A stretch of DNA of 29,613 bases from Gammaproteobacteria bacterium (GCA_016705365.1 JADIYI010000001.1:1-29613), one strand, 5' to 3'; positions 1 through 10,853 are shown, counted from the stretch's first letter. The notes: generated from the letters alone by a model not told the origin. Numbers and translations: made by a program.

Positions 1-1568
1 CTTCTGCTCGCAATGCCTGGTTATGCGTAGCGAGATAGCTCCGTCGATGCGGAGGAAAAGCGAGAAATTGCCATCGCCCTGACCACCCGAACCGCCGTCC
101 GCTCCAACTCGGTGAAGACACCGACGCCGAGAGCTCGCACCGTCTCGAGCATTCAGCGAGGGCCGCTGGGTTACGACGCCGACAATCGCCTGGTGGCGGC
201 GTCGCGGAACCCTCGAAGCTGGCCCGCAGGCGCGACTCCATTTACGCCGCAATGCGCTGTGGGACGATGTTGTCGCGGTGACCGCCAATGACTTCGTGTT
301 TGCCTGGCGCGAGGTGGTGCGGCCCGGCAATGCCGCGGAGTACGCGCCGCTGATGTTCCCGATCCGCAATGCCCGGCGCATCAATGCCGGTGAACTGGAA
401 GCTGATGCTCGGCGTGCGGGCGCTCGACGATCACACTGCGGGTCGAATTGAGGGCCTTGCGCCCCTACTTCCTCGGCCTCACGGCGTATATCACCTACCG
501 GCCGATTCGCGAGGATGTGTACCGGCGTTTCGGCGAACGCTTTATGCGGCAGAGGCGGGCAACCTGCGCTCGAAACGGTCCGTTTCGTCTTGGAGCGAAT
601 GGGTAACGGGCACGCCCAGCGTCTCGAGCGCAACCGCAATACTGGAACGTGGCGGCAATCGCGCTGAACGCGATCAACGTGCCCCTATATCACCGAGGGA
701 ACCGAGTTCCACCTTCAACCTGTTCAAGGGACGGCAAGATCGCGCTCGCACCGCTCGATGCACTCACGATGCGCGAAGCGCTGGCGCGACAGCATGAACG
801 GAGCGCGCTTCACCGACGGCGCGTGAGCTCTATCGAGTTCAACCACCGTCCCGAGCGCCCGACGCAGCCCGCATCTGCGCAAGGCCCTGCAGCTCGCCTT
901 CGATCCGGACACCTTCGTGGCGCATCGTGCGCATGCCCGGCAACGAACCGCCGATGCGCAGCCTGACCTGCCGGGCGGATCCAGGGAGAAAGGAGCTGTT
1001 CCGCCAGGAGCACCCGCCGCGCGCACTGCACACCGATATCGCACGGCGCGCCAGCAGCTGGAGCTGGCCAGGCAGGAACTCGGCGGATCCCGCGCTGGTG
1101 CTGCTGCTCGGCGACACGCCCGCGGCCGGCAAGCAGGCCGAGTATCTGCAGGACCTGCACCTGCGCACACTCGGCATCGAACTGAAACTCGACAAGCAGG
1201 TGTGTCCAAGCAGCGGCTGGAAGAAAATGACTGCCGGCGATTTCGACATGGTCGCCTCGGCGTGGGGCCCCGACTATGATGATCCGCTGACCTACGCGGA
1301 CCTGTTTGCATCATGGAACATGAACAACGCGGACGCTATAGCAACCCGGAAATACGACCGCCGGGTCGGCATTTGCGCAGCGAAGCGTCGCGGCACCCGT
1401 GCGCAACGCGGCATTTGCGCGCATCCAGGATATCGTGATCGAGGACGCGGTGATCGTCGCGCTCTACGAGCGGCGGCTCTCCGCGTGCAGCATCCGCGAC
1501 TTGGCGGCGTGAAGCCGCGGGTATTCGGCGGCGACCCCAAATCACCTACGCGTGCTATCAAACAATGA
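1..1568 (+). CDS. Oligopeptide ABC transporter periplasmic substrate-binding protein (OppA-like), 5' end cut by window edge, frameshifted
   Basis: Solute-binding protein (SBP family 5) that would capture peptides in the periplasm for the permease encoded directly downstream. The first bases encode LLLAMPGYA, the end of a signal peptide, so only the extreme N-terminus is missing. Family segments are found in successive frames: EIAIALTT near base 60, TANDFVFAWREVVRPGNAAE near 280-340, GLTAYITYRPIREDVYRRFG near 475-540, EFNHRPERPT near 835, LRKALQLAFDPDTFVAH near 880, FDMVASAWGPDYDDPLTYAD near 1240-1300, and RVQHPRLGGVKPRVFGGDP before the stop at 1566-1568. At least several single-base indels are needed to join them, and no single frame is open for more than about 210 codons. 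Known of the family: about 530 residues, which fits the span. Specificity (oligo- or dipeptide) cannot be read here. The retained motifs argue for sequencing or assembly error over decay. Confidence 0.85.
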
Positions 1569-1578
1569 GCAGGTTCCC

Positions 1579-2513
1579 ATGCTGCGCCATATCCTGAACC
1601 GCATCCTCTCGGGCCTGCTGACGATCTGGTTCATCGCCACCGCGACCTTCGTCGGCATGCATTCCGGTGCCCGGCGATCCGTTGCTCAACGCAAAGGCCC
1701 TGACCTCCCGGATCCGGCGCAATCGAGCAGCTCTACGGTCTCGACAAACCGCTCGCGCAACAATACCTGGATCCCATCAGCAACATGGCGCGTGGCGATT
1801 TCGGCATATCGTTCACCCAGCAGAACCGCCACGTCAACGACATCATCCGCGATCATTTTCCGGTGTCCGCGCTGCTCGGCGTACTGGCAATGCTGTTCGC
1901 GACACTGGGCGGTATCGTCTGGGGCGCGCTGACCGCGAACTACCGTGACCGGCGCCTGATATCGTGATCATGTTCCTGGTCGTGCTGTGCATATCGGTGC
2001 CGAGCTTCGTGTTCGCGGCGCTCGGTCAGCCTGCAATCCTGCGGCTCAACGAAGCGCTTGGCGTGTCGCTGCTGCCGGTGGCCGGCCGGGGGTGTTTCAG
2101 CCACATGATCGTGCCGACCACCTGCTCGGCCTCGGCACGATGGCTTTCCTGACCCGGCTGATGCGTTCCTCCATGCTCGAGGTTCGCGGCTCCGATTACG
2201 TGCGTACCGCGCGTGCCAAGGGCTCGCCGCTGCGCATCTTCTTCAGCCATCAACTGCGCAACGCCATCCTGCCGGTAATCACGGTGCTCGGGCCGGCGAT
2301 CGCGGCGATCACCACCGGAGGCTTCGTGGTGGAACTGGTATTCGCGATTCCGGGGCTCGGGCGCTACTTCGTGCAGGCGGTGCAACAGCTCGATCACACC
2401 GTGATCATGGGGACCACGGTCTTTCGGCTCGTTCCTGGTGTTCATGGTGATCGTGGTCGACATCCTGTACGGGTTTCGTCGATCCCCGCATCCGAGTGGA
2501 GAAAGCCAACTGA
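1579..2513 (+). CDS. oppB: Oligopeptide ABC transporter permease OppB, frameshifted
   Basis: Inner-membrane permease subunit of the peptide importer. It starts MLRHILNRILSGLLTIWF, the usual OppB/DppB N-terminal membrane helix; this ATG at 1579 is preferred to an upstream one at 1552 because the family starts at this helix. Next come VPGDPLLNAKALT, the loop after helix 1, reached after removing one extra G near 1665, then GDFGISF, further hydrophobic segments (LLGVLAMLFATLGGIVWGAL; VIMFLVVLCISVPSFVFAAL), and the cytoplasmic EAA loop DYVRTARAKGSPLRIFFSHQ at about 2196-2255, which contacts the ATPases. The end, FVDPRIRVEKAN, is reached after another frame change near 2420-2470. About 310 residues, the usual length. 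The TGA at 2511-2513 shares its last base with the ATG of the next gene, indicating translational coupling. Confidence 0.9.
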
Positions 2514-3910
2514 TGAGTGTCAGCAGCGGTTATCAGCCGGTGGCGGCGGATTTCCTGCCGCTGGCGCAAGCGAGCCAGGCGCGCAGATCAGCCGCCCTCG
2601 CTGTCGTACTGGCAGGATGCCTGGCGCCGGCTGAAACAGAATCCCGCGCGATGCTTTCGCTGCTGGTGGTGGCGTTCATGATCGCCGGCACCTGGTCGGA
2701 CCGTTGCTGTGGCGGGTGAACCCCCGCACACCAGGTGCTGGACCAGATCTCCCAGGGGCCGAACCTGGGAATGTCGGCGCTATTGGTGGACGATTACGTC
2801 CGTGGGCGGGCCGCACGGTGACCGTTTCACCCACGCGCGCCGCCACGGCGGCCGATCTGGCGGCACCGTCCGCGATCACCGTCCATGGCCAGCCGACCAC
2901 CGAGGCGGTGGCTTCCCGCACTGGACGCCGGTCGCGGGCGCCACGGGCTACGCGATCTATCGCCATGAATTGCCCGGCGGCAGCTTCGATCTCGGCTTGC
3001 CGCTGGGCGAGGTGGAGGGCAGGCACGGTCAGCTTCGAGGACCGGCTCGGACTCGAATCGCGCCGTTATTTCTACTCGGTAGTACCGTTGCTCGGGCACG
3101 AGGAGGGGCCCACCTATATCACGCTGGAGCAGCAGCTTCGCCAGGCGATCGCGATCTCGAGGCGCGCTATCGCGGCCTGGTCACGGAGCAGGGGGCAGCG
3201 ATCGGCGAGGATATCCGCCTGGTCGCCCATCCGCTGGGCACCGATTACCTCGGCCGGGATAGTCCTCGCGCGCATCATCCAGGGGCCCGTACCTCGTTGT
3301 TCATCGGCGTCACCGCGCCGTTTCTCTACGTGTTGTTCGGCTTGTGTTATGGCGGCGTTTCCGGTTACTTCGGCGGGCGTATCGACAACGCCATGATGCG
3401 TTTCGCGGACTTCGTGATCGCGCTGCCCTTCCTGTTGTTCATGATCCTGTTCAAGGTCGCCTTCGGCATCGGGCCCGGCGAGAGCGGGGTGATGCCGATG
3501 CTGATGCACTGATCCTGCTCGGCTGGCCGGCATCCGCGCGGCTGGTGCGCGGGCAGGTGCTGCAGATCCGCGAGGAAGCCTACATCCAGGCGGCGCGCAT
3601 GGGCGCGGGCACGCGGTATCTGATCTTCCGCCATATGGTGCCGAACGTGATGGGCGTGCTGCTGGTGGCGCTCACCTTCGCGGTGCCGAGCGCGATCTTC
3701 ACCGAAGCCTTCCTGTCATTCATCGGCATGGGCGTGGTGCCCCCCACCCCCTCGTGGGGATCGATGTGCAACGACGGTATCCGCACCATGCTCGCGCACC
3801 CGCACGAGTTGATCGTTCCGGCGGTGTTCATCAGCATCACGGTACTGGCGTTCAACCTGCTCGGCGACGGTCTGCGCGATGCGCTGGATGCGCGCCTGAG
3901 GTCACGCTGA
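2513..3910 (+). CDS. oppC: Oligopeptide ABC transporter permease OppC with an inserted FN3-like periplasmic domain, frameshifted
   Basis: Second permease subunit. The order is: cytoplasmic N-terminus (MSVSSGYQPVAADFLPLAQ), YWQDAWRRLKQNPRAMLSLL leading into helix 1 (about 2640-2712), then an unusually long extracytoplasmic segment, then the family motif HPLGTDYLGRD (about 3226-3260) with ARIIQGARTSL, the main transmembrane domain, the EAA loop EEAYIQAARMGAGTRYLIFR (about 3575-3635), and C-terminal NLLGDGLRDALDARLRSR. With indels repaired it is about 465 residues, against roughly 300 for ordinary OppC. The extra part (about 2858-3115) reads APSAITVHG, then LHWTPVAGATGYAIYRHE, then FEDRLGLESRRYFYSVVP, the pattern of a fibronectin type III fold (Trp in strand B, tYaIYR in strand C, YfYsV in strand F). 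The start ATG overlaps the OppB stop, and the stop at 3908-3910 overlaps the OppD start. Several single-base indels are present. Confidence 0.88.
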
Positions 3911-4939
3911 TGAGCGATCCAGCGGTTTCAACGCCTGTGCCCGGTACGGTGCGTGACCTGGAGGTGGAATTCGCCACCTACGGGGCGTGGTCAAAGCCGT
4001 GCGCGGGGTGAGTTACGCGGTGGAGCGCGGGCGCACGCTGGCGGTGGTCGGTGGAGTCGGGCTGCGGCAAATCAGTCACCGTGCAGGCGATCATGGGGCT
4101 GATCGACATGCCGCCCGGACGCATCACGGGTGGCTCCGCGCGCCTGCTGGGGCAGGAGCTGATCGGCCTCGGCGCGCGCGATCAACCGCGTGCGTGGTGC
4201 GGCGTCGGCATGATCTTCCAGGATCGATGACCTCGCTCAACCCGGACCATGAAGATCAGCAGCCAGATCGCCGGAGACGCTGATCATCGCGGCATGGCCC
4301 GACGCGAGGCGCTGGCGCAGGCAGGTGCAACTGCTCGATCGCACCGCATCCCGGAGGCGGGCAAGCGCGCGAACCAATACCCCTTCGAGCTGTCCGGAGG
4401 CATGCTGCAGCGGGTGATGATCGCGATCAGCCTGGCCTGCAAACCAGCGCTGCTGATCGCCGATGAGCCCTCGACCGCGCTCGATGTCCGATCCAGAACC
4501 AGGTGCTGGAACTGATGCGCGAGCTCCAGCGCGAGGAAGGCATGGCCATCGTGCTGATCACCCACGATCTCGGGGTGGTGGCGCGCATGGCCGATGATGT
4601 GGCGGTGATGTACGCCGGACGCATCGTCGAATCGGGCCCCGTCGAGGATATCTTCTGTCGCCGCGCACCCCTACACCACGGGATTGGCGCGCGATGCCGG
4701 GCGCTGCGCGCACGCACCGGAAAACTGGTCGCCATAGCGGGCAGCCCGCCCGACCTGTTCGCGGTTCCGCCGGGCTGCGCCTATGCGCCGCGCTGCCCGC
4801 ACGCGATGAATATCTGCGCGGTGCACGATCCGGCACCAAGCGCGCCCGGGCGCGCAACATCGGGCCAGTTGCTGGTTTGCACCACCCACAGGCCCCGGCA
4901 GTCGCCACGACCCCGCCCACGATGAGTGACACCCGATGA
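3910..4939 (+). CDS. oppD: Oligopeptide ABC transporter ATPase OppD, frameshifted
   Basis: Cytoplasmic ATPase that powers the peptide importer with OppF. The Walker A VGESGCGKSVT is recovered at about 4047-4080 by removing one extra G. The Q-loop MIFQD is near 4210, followed by MTSLNP. The signature is LSGGMLQRVMIA (about 4390-4425; OppD/DppD proteins typically have M where the general ABC consensus has Q), then Walker B LLIADEPSTALD and the H-loop LITHDLGVVARMADDVAVMY. The C-terminal oligopeptide-transporter extension is present (APRCPHAMNICAVHDP, a cysteine-containing stretch typical of the family). The start ATG at 3910 overlaps the OppC stop. Two ends are possible: TGA at 4923-4925, or TGA at 4937-4939 in another frame (ending TMSDTR). 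The second is preferred because it gives the same overlap with the following ATG as the other junctions. Confidence 0.9.
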
Positions 4940-5892
4940 GCGTGCTGCTCGATATCCGCGATCTGAAGACCCACTTCCGTCCGGACCGCGCCAGACCGTG
5001 CACGCGGTCGACGGGATCACGCTCGCCATCGAGCGCCGCAAACCAGATCGTGGGGCTGGTCGGCGAGAGCGGCTCCGGCAAATCAACGCTCGGCAAGACC
5101 GTTGCGGGCTGCTGCCCAGGACCTCTTGGGAAATCCGCTACGACGGCAAACCGCTGCCGCAACGCTGTTTGGTGGCCGATTTCAGGCGTTACTCGCGCGA
5201 GATCCAGATGATCTTCCAGGATCCCTGCGCCTCGTTGAATCCGCGCATGACGGTAGAGGGAGATCATCGGCGAGGGGCTGCGTCTGCAGCCCGGCGCGAC
5301 GCCCGACCATCGTGCCCAGGTGGCGCAATGGCTGGAGCGGGTCGGCTTGTCGGCGGATCACATGATGCGTTATCCGCACGGATTCTCGGGCGGGCAGCGT
5401 CAGCGTCTCGGCATCGCACGCGCCCTGATCGTGAAACCGAAATTCGTGGTCTGCGATGAGCCCATCTCGGCGCTCGATGTGTCGGTGCAGGCCCAGATCG
5501 TCAACCTGCTGGGCGAATTGCAGGCAACACTCGGCCTGACCCTGCTGTTCATTGCCCACGATCTGTCGATGGTGCGTTATATCTCCGGATCATGGTGGTG
5601 ATGTATCTCGGAGCCCTGGTCAGGAGGAGGGCCCCGCGGACCAGGTCTATTTCGAGCCGCGCCACCCCTATACGCGGCTGCTGGTCGCCTCAATCCGGAA
5701 CCTGACCCGCGGATCGAGAAGGCCCGCGTGCATGAACCGATCGTGGGCGATATTCCATCACCGATCAACGTGCCGGCGGGCTGTCGCTTTGCAGGCCGCT
5801 GTCCGGACGTGATGGCGCGCTGTCGGATCGAGACTCCCGGGTACCGCTCGCGCGAAGCCGGACGCATGATCGCCTGCCACCTGTACGACTGA
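4936..5892 (+). CDS. oppF: Oligopeptide ABC transporter ATPase OppF, frameshifted
   Basis: Second ATPase of the importer and last gene of the operon. Starts MSVLLDIRDLKTHF at 4936, overlapping the OppD stop. Visible in order: VDGITLAIERR, Walker A GLVGESGSGKSTLGKT (about 5053-5100), Q-loop IQMIFQDPCASLNPRMTV (about 5200-5250), QWLERVGLSADHMMRYPHGF, signature FSGGQRQRLGIARAL (about 5383-5430), Walker B FVVCDEPISALDVSVQAQIV, H-loop LLFIAHDLSMVRYIS, then HPYTRLLVAS and the C-terminal INVPAGCRFAGRCPDVMARC. This order and the cysteine-containing tail are typical of OppF/DppF. About 320 residues after repair, the normal length. Single-base frame changes occur near 5000, 5110, 5265, 5590 and 5690. 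The stop is at 5890-5892, followed by two small hairpins. Confidence 0.9.
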
Positions 5893-5927
5893 CTGGCGCG
5901 GTCATTTCCCGGCTTTTTTGCCCACCC

Positions 5928-5967
5928 CCGGCTGATTTGCCGGAAAAATGCCTCAATCCGGCATTTT
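5928..5967 (+). terminator. Two adjacent hairpins after oppF (possible weak terminator or regulatory element)
   Basis: CCGGC (5928-5932), loop TGATTT, GCCGG (5939-5943) is followed at once by AAAATGCC (5945-5952), loop TCAATCC, GGCATTTT (5960-5967). The second is a perfect 8-bp inverted repeat with an A-tract on one side and a T-tract on the other. Stems are short and no long T-run follows, so termination is only one reading; an operator ahead of the sigma factor gene is another. Confidence 0.35.
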
Positions 5968-6078
5968 GCGCTGTGCTAACCTCAACATTGCTTTCCGTTG
6001 TCCCTCGATAATAAAACGGGTACCGGCAATACCGGGATTGCCCGCAAAGCCCAGCGGCCCATCGATACCAGGGAATTC

Positions 6079-6594
6079 ATGGCCAAACGACCCGGCGAAG
6101 TGCTGGAGCAACTGATCACGCGCCACGGCAGCGCGCTGGTGCGCTTTCTCAGCCGCAAGCTGGGCAGTGTCGACGATGCCGAGGAGATCGCACAGGACGC
6201 CTTTCTGCGCCTGCACCGGCTGGAAAATACCGACAATATCGACAATGCCCGCGCCTTCCTGTTCCAGGTCGCCTCCAACATGGCGATCGACCAGTTGCGC
6301 CGTCGCCGCCTGCACGCGCGCTATGTCGCGGACGAAAGCGGGCGCCTGAACGATGAAACCGAGCCGCAGACAGCGGCCACGCCGGAGGCACTCGTCACCG
6401 CACGCGAACAGGTGCGCCTGGTCTTCCAGGCGATCGAACAGATGCCGTTGCGGCCCCGCCAGGCGCTGATGCTGCACCGTGTCAAAGGCCTGTCCTATGC
6501 CGAAATCGCGCGCGAGATGGGCGTTTCCGTGAGCAGTGTCGAGAAATATATTCTCGAGGCGCTGAAACATTGCCGTAGCACGATGGTCCCATAG
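6079..6594 (+). CDS. FecI-like ECF RNA polymerase sigma factor
   Basis: Extracytoplasmic-function sigma factor of the iron-starvation (FecI) group, expected to direct RNA polymerase to the adjacent receptor genes after a cell-surface signal. Region 2 is EVLEQLITRHGSALVRFLSR with DDAEEIAQDAFLRLHRLE and ARAFLFQVASNMAIDQLRRR. Region 4 is LRPRQALMLHRVKGLSYAEI followed by AREMGVSVSSVEKYILEAL, a helix-turn-helix. The start is chosen at ATG 6079 (MAKRPGEVLEQ), preceded by AGGGA five bases upstream; it gives 171 residues, the usual FecI size. The frame is open further upstream to a TTG at 5998, but no ribosome binding site is seen there and the extra 27 residues are not family-like. It is uninterrupted, unlike the opp genes before it. 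The order sigma, FecR-like regulator, STN receptor is the standard arrangement for surface signalling. Confidence 0.9.
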   Translation: MAKRPGEVLEQLITRHGSALVRFLSRKLGSVDDAEEIAQDAFLRLHRLENTDNIDNARAFLFQVASNMAIDQLRRRRLHARYVADESGRLNDETEPQTAATPEALVTAREQVRLVFQAIEQMPLRPRQALMLHRVKGLSYAEIAREMGVSVSSVEKYILEALKHCRSTMVP

Positions 6595-6722
6595 TCGTCG
6601 GTGGGTGCATCAGCACATCGATTTGAAGACAAGTCAAAAAATTCTCCTCATACTGCGGAGGCTTCCGGGGATTCGTTCGTCTTGTTATTGGAACCCCGAG
6701 AAAAACCGCCATTGATTGCACC

Positions 6723-7691
6723 ATGAACAGCAACGCCGACAAGACCCGCGACCCGCTCGACCAGGCAGCGGCCTGGATTGCGCGCTTGCGTGCCGATGAC
6801 GCGGATCTTGCCGACCGGCAGGCCTTTGCGCGGTGGCTGGCTGCAGACCCGGTGCACGCCGGGGCGTTCGACACCATGCTCGAGCTGTGGTGCGACCTCG
6901 GCATGCTGCAGGTGTTGCCTGTCGCAGTGCCACAATCTTCCGCCACGCGTACCCGCATTGCGCGCTGGCGCGTACCGCTGGCATTGGCCGCTTCGCTGGC
7001 TTTCCTGGCCCTGCTGCTGGTCCCGCGCCCCGCGACCCGGATACCGCTCGAGTTGCGCACACCGATAGGAGGCTTCGAGCAGGTTCGGCTCGAGGACGGC
7101 AGCCAACTGACCCTCAACACCGATACCGCGCTCGACGTCGTCATGGGCAATGACGCGCGGGTGACGCACCTGGTGCACGGCGAAGTCTTCTTCCGGGTGG
7201 CACCGGATGCGGAGCGTCCGTTTACCGCGGTATGCGCAACGGCGGCGGTCACGGTGCTGGGCACCGCGTTCAATGCCAGTTGCGACACGAATGCGATGAA
7301 CGTGCTGGTCGAGGAAGGCGTGGTGCGCTTCGGGGCCTGGCCCGCGAACAACGGCGAGGATCGCCTGCTGCACGCGGGTGACAGGGCGCGCTTCGATCCC
7401 CGTACCGGCACGTTGCAGGTGGACGCAACCGGATCGTCCTCGTTGCTGGCCTGGCGCAACCGGCAACTGGTGTTCGAGGACGTGACGCTGGCAGTGGTCA
7501 TTGCCGAATTGCAGCGCTACATGAAACCCACCCTTAGCATCGTGAACAAAGACGCAGCCGCGATGCATGTCTCCGGCGTGTTCAGCACCAGCGAACCGCT
7601 GCTCACGCTGCAAGCGCTGGAAAAAAGCCTCGGGATCACGGTCGATGGGCCCGAGCAGGGCCCCTTGCTGATCGGACTGCACAAGGACTGA
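6723..7691 (+). CDS. FecR-like transmembrane anti-sigma/sigma regulator
   Basis: Inner-membrane protein that would pass the signal from the STN domain of the downstream receptor to the ECF sigma factor. The N-terminal cytoplasmic DUF4880-type part (about residues 10-60) includes DPLDQAAAWIARLRADDAD and AFARWLAADPVHAGAFD. A single membrane helix lies around residues 80-100 (VPLALAASLAFLALLLVP). The periplasmic FecR domain contains LRTPIGGFEQVRLEDGSQLT, LVHGEVFFRVAPD and VTVLGTAFNASCD. The C-terminal part (FEDVTLAVVIAELQRYMKP, then LQALEKSLGITV) resembles the STN-like fold of FecR C-termini. It is 322 residues and intact, normal for the family. It lies 128 bases after the sigma gene with no terminator in between, so the two are probably co-transcribed. 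Confidence 0.92.
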   Translation: MNSNADKTRDPLDQAAAWIARLRADDADLADRQAFARWLAADPVHAGAFDTMLELWCDLGMLQVLPVAVPQSSATRTRIARWRVPLALAASLAFLALLLVPRPATRIPLELRTPIGGFEQVRLEDGSQLTLNTDTALDVVMGNDARVTHLVHGEVFFRVAPDAERPFTAVCATAAVTVLGTAFNASCDTNAMNVLVEEGVVRFGAWPANNGEDRLLHAGDRARFDPRTGTLQVDATGSSSLLAWRNRQLVFEDVTLAVVIAELQRYMKPTLSIVNKDAAAMHVSGVFSTSEPLLTLQALEKSLGITVDGPEQGPLLIGLHKD

Positions 7692-7793
7692 CCCGCCTCT
7701 TGCCCACGCCTTTGCCGGCGTCTTTTGCTATCTTTGCGTCTTTCGGGCACGCAGACCCGCGCGCTGTCCGGCCTGCAAGCACGGCGGAGACGG

Positions 7794-10700
7794 ATGTCGC
7801 AATCGCTTGTCAATCCAAATTCGCTTTCGGGGCCATCGTCCTGCGTGCCCGCGCTGTTGCTGTGCCTGATGCTGTGCTCGACGGGAGTTGCCGCGCGCGA
7901 GGCACGGGTAGCGATCACGTTGCAGGCCGCTGCGCTTCCCCAATCGCTGATCGAACTCGCGCGCCAAGCGGATCTTTCGCTGGTGTTTGCGACCGCCAGC
8001 GTACCACTCACGCCCCGCCCCGCCATGACCGGCATCATCGAGCCCCGCGAAGCGCTCCGGCGACTGCTGCAGGGAACTGGCCTGGTGGCGGAGTTCCTGG
8101 GCGAGCGCGTGGTCTCGATCGGACCCGAATGCGCGGACGCCGTCAGCTGCACCGCGACGCCGGCGACGGATACCGGGATCGAGCGGATGGATACCCGCGA
8201 AATCGAGCAAACGATCGTGCGCGCGCGTTTGCTCACCGGCTCGCACATCAGCCAGGCCAATCACCTCGGCACGGCACCGGTCGATATCATCGGCGCCCCC
8301 GAGATCGAGGCGAGCGGCGCACAGAGCCTGGGCGATTTGCTGCGCTTCATGCCGGCCGTGATCGGCAACCAGACCAGCACCGCGATCAGCAACGGCGGTG
8401 ACGGCACCGCCTCCATCACCCTGCGCGGACTTCCGGCCAGCAACACGCTGGTGCTGGTCAACGGCCGGCGCAGCAGCAACGACGGGATAGGGACCGATGC
8501 CTTCGATCTCAACACACTGTCACCATCCGCGGTGGAGCGGATCGAGATACTGAAGGACGGGGCCTCGACCGCGTATGGATCGGATGCCATCGCCGGGGTG
8601 GTGAATATCATCCTGAAACGCGATTTCGACGGCCTGCAACTGAGCACCCAATACGGCCAGGCAGAGCGCGGCGACGGTGAAACCCGAACCACCAACCTGT
8701 TGTGGGGGGATCACTGGAGCCGTGGCTCGGTACTGTTTTCAGCCTCGGTGTTCGACCAGTCCCGGATATGGGCCAGGGATCGGAAGGTTTCACGCAATGC
8801 GGATGGTCGCAGCCGCGGCGGCGCCGATCTGCGCTCCAGTGCCACGCCCGCAGCGCGCATCGCGCTGGATCGGGGCGCCGTGATCCTGCGCAATCCCGGT
8901 GGCGAGTATCTGTCCGGTACCGAAGCGGCGGATTTTCGCCCGGTCGAGAGCAACGACCTGTTCAATTTTCCGGATTACTCGTCCACGCGGGTGCCTTCGC
9001 AACGCACCAACCTTTACGGCAGCCTGCAATTCGATCTGCACGAGCGGCTCACCGCATTTGCCGAGCTGGGATACTCCGACAACGAGTCCGATGCCACCCT
9101 GGCACCCACCCCGGTATTCACCGCCTTCGAGGCCCTGCCGCTCACGGTCGCGGCAGACAACGTCTACAACCCGTTCGGGGTGGAGTTCGAGGACGTCCGC
9201 AAGCGTTTTCTCGAGCTCGGGCCGCGCCGCCAGGATGACAGCTCCGAGACTGCGCGCCTTGCCCTCGGTCTCCAGGGTTCCGGCCAGGACGGATGGGAGT
9301 GGGATGCGTCCTACACCCTGGAGCCGCGCGGAGGCAGAACAATCGATGGACGGCCTGATCGACGGCGACCGTCTGCAACAGGCGCTGGGGCCGGCGGCCG
9401 GTTGCGACCCGGCCCAGGCCTGTATACCGGTCAATCTGTTTGGCGCGCCGGGAGCTCTCGATCAGCCCCAGCGTGAATTCCTGCTCGCCTCCACACACGT
9501 CGACGGCTATGCGGAACTGCAGGGAATCGAGGCCAATCTCAGCGGGCCACTGCTGCGCCTGCGCGCCGGCGAGCTGATGGTTGCGACCGGCAGTTCGTAT
9601 CGCAGAGAATCGATCGGCTCGAAGGGCGCGGCCGCGAACCCGCGCGTCGCGATCGGCGGCAGCGACGTGGTCGCGAGCTCGGGCGATCGCGAAGTGCAGG
9701 AACTCTGGGGCGAAATGCTGCTGCCCCTGTTTGCGGCGGCACCGCACCGCCATCACCTGGATCTCGATCTCGCCGCACGCTATTCGCATTACAGCGATTT
9801 CGGCGGCAGCACCAACGGCAAGATTGCCCTGCGCTACCGCCCCGTTACCAGCCTGATGGTGCGCTCGAGCTGGTCGCAGGGTTTTCGCGCACCCTCGCTG
9901 CTCGATCTGCACGCCAGGACCAGCCAGACCCAGGCATTCCTGAGCGATCCCTGCGCGATGCCGGCAAACGTGGGCGTACTGCCCGGTTGTCCGCAGCCCG
10001 GTGATCCGTCGCGCAACCAGTTTCTGACCATCATCGGCGGCAACTCCAGACTCGACGCCGAGACGTCGCAGAACCGGATGCTGGGCGTGGTCTGGACCCC
10101 GGAAATCGTGGGCGGGCTGATGCTCTCGGTGGATGCGTTCCGGATCGACCTCAACGACGTGGTCGATGCCAGCGCGCAATATGTACTGAATCAGAATGCC
10201 GCCAGCGGTGCCTTCGCCGATCGCGTGCAGCGCGATGCCAATGGCAACCTGCAGCGCGTGGTGGCGACCAACATCAACGTCGGCGAGCGCCGCGTCACCG
10301 GTCTCGATATCGGGCTGCACTACCGGCTCCCGGCGCTGCCGATCGGGCGGATTGCCTTCGATCTGGACACTGCGTATATCCATGAGTACCTGAACCAGTT
10401 CGACCCGTTGGCGCCGCGCACGGACCTGGCCGGCACATTCATGGACGAGGCCTCGGAGGGCATGGGTGCGATCCCCGAGTGGAAATCGCGGCTGGCGGCC
10501 TACTGGAATCGGGCCTGGTGGGACGCGAGCTACCGCATGTACCTGGTCAGCGAGCTGCAGGAGAACGTACCGAACAGCGATCGCCACCGCAGCATAAATC
10601 CCTGGGTGGTACACGATGTGCAGATCGGGCGGCGCTTCGCGCTTTTCGAGGGCCTGCGGGTCGGCATCGGCATCGACAACGTGCTGGACGAGCAGGCGCC

Positions 10701-10794
10701 GTTTGCCGCGAGCGCTTTCAATGACAACCACGACGGGCGCACCCACGACTTGCGCGGACGCTACTGGTACGCCAAGCTCACCCAGGATTTCTAG
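7794..10794 (+). CDS. TonB-dependent outer-membrane receptor with N-terminal STN signalling domain; one frameshift
   Basis: Transducer-type TonB-dependent receptor: imports a ligand across the outer membrane and signals to FecR. The start ATG at 7794 (MSQSLVNPNS) has GGAG at 7786-7789. A signal peptide runs to about GVAARE. The STN domain follows (ITLQAAALPQSLIELARQAD, later EALRRLLQGTGLVAEF). The plug domain has PVDIIGAPEIEASGAQSLGD, SITLRGLPASNTLVLVNGRR, and VERIEILKDGASTAYGSDAI with AGVVNIILKRDF. The barrel ends in KLTQDF with a terminal Phe, the outer-membrane assembly signal. One indel: removing a C from the CCC run at 9316-9318 restores YTWSRAEAEQSMDG and a continuous reading frame of about 1,000 residues. 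Ligand unknown; the neighbouring peptidase and peptide transporter favour a peptide (inference). Confidence 0.93.
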
Positions 10795-10853
10795 CCCGGA
10801 CGAGCTTGCGTACCCTGGTGGTGCGCCAATGCCTTGCCCCTTGATTCCTTCTT

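Noticed and set aside
1..5892. Pseudogenised or phase-variable opp operon
   Set aside because: Too many scattered single-base breaks with all motifs kept and no repeat tracts typical of phase variation; consensus error is simpler.
5998..6078. TTG 5998 as the start of the FecI-like sigma factor
   Set aside because: No ribosome binding site, and the added residues are not family-like; ATG 6079 has AGGGA at proper spacing.
9142..10746. Long minus-strand open frame (534 codons) opposite the first TonB receptor
   Set aside because: Antisense shadow of a high-GC gene: composition is Arg/His/Gly-rich, no motif is seen, and the plus-strand frame has clear receptor motifs.
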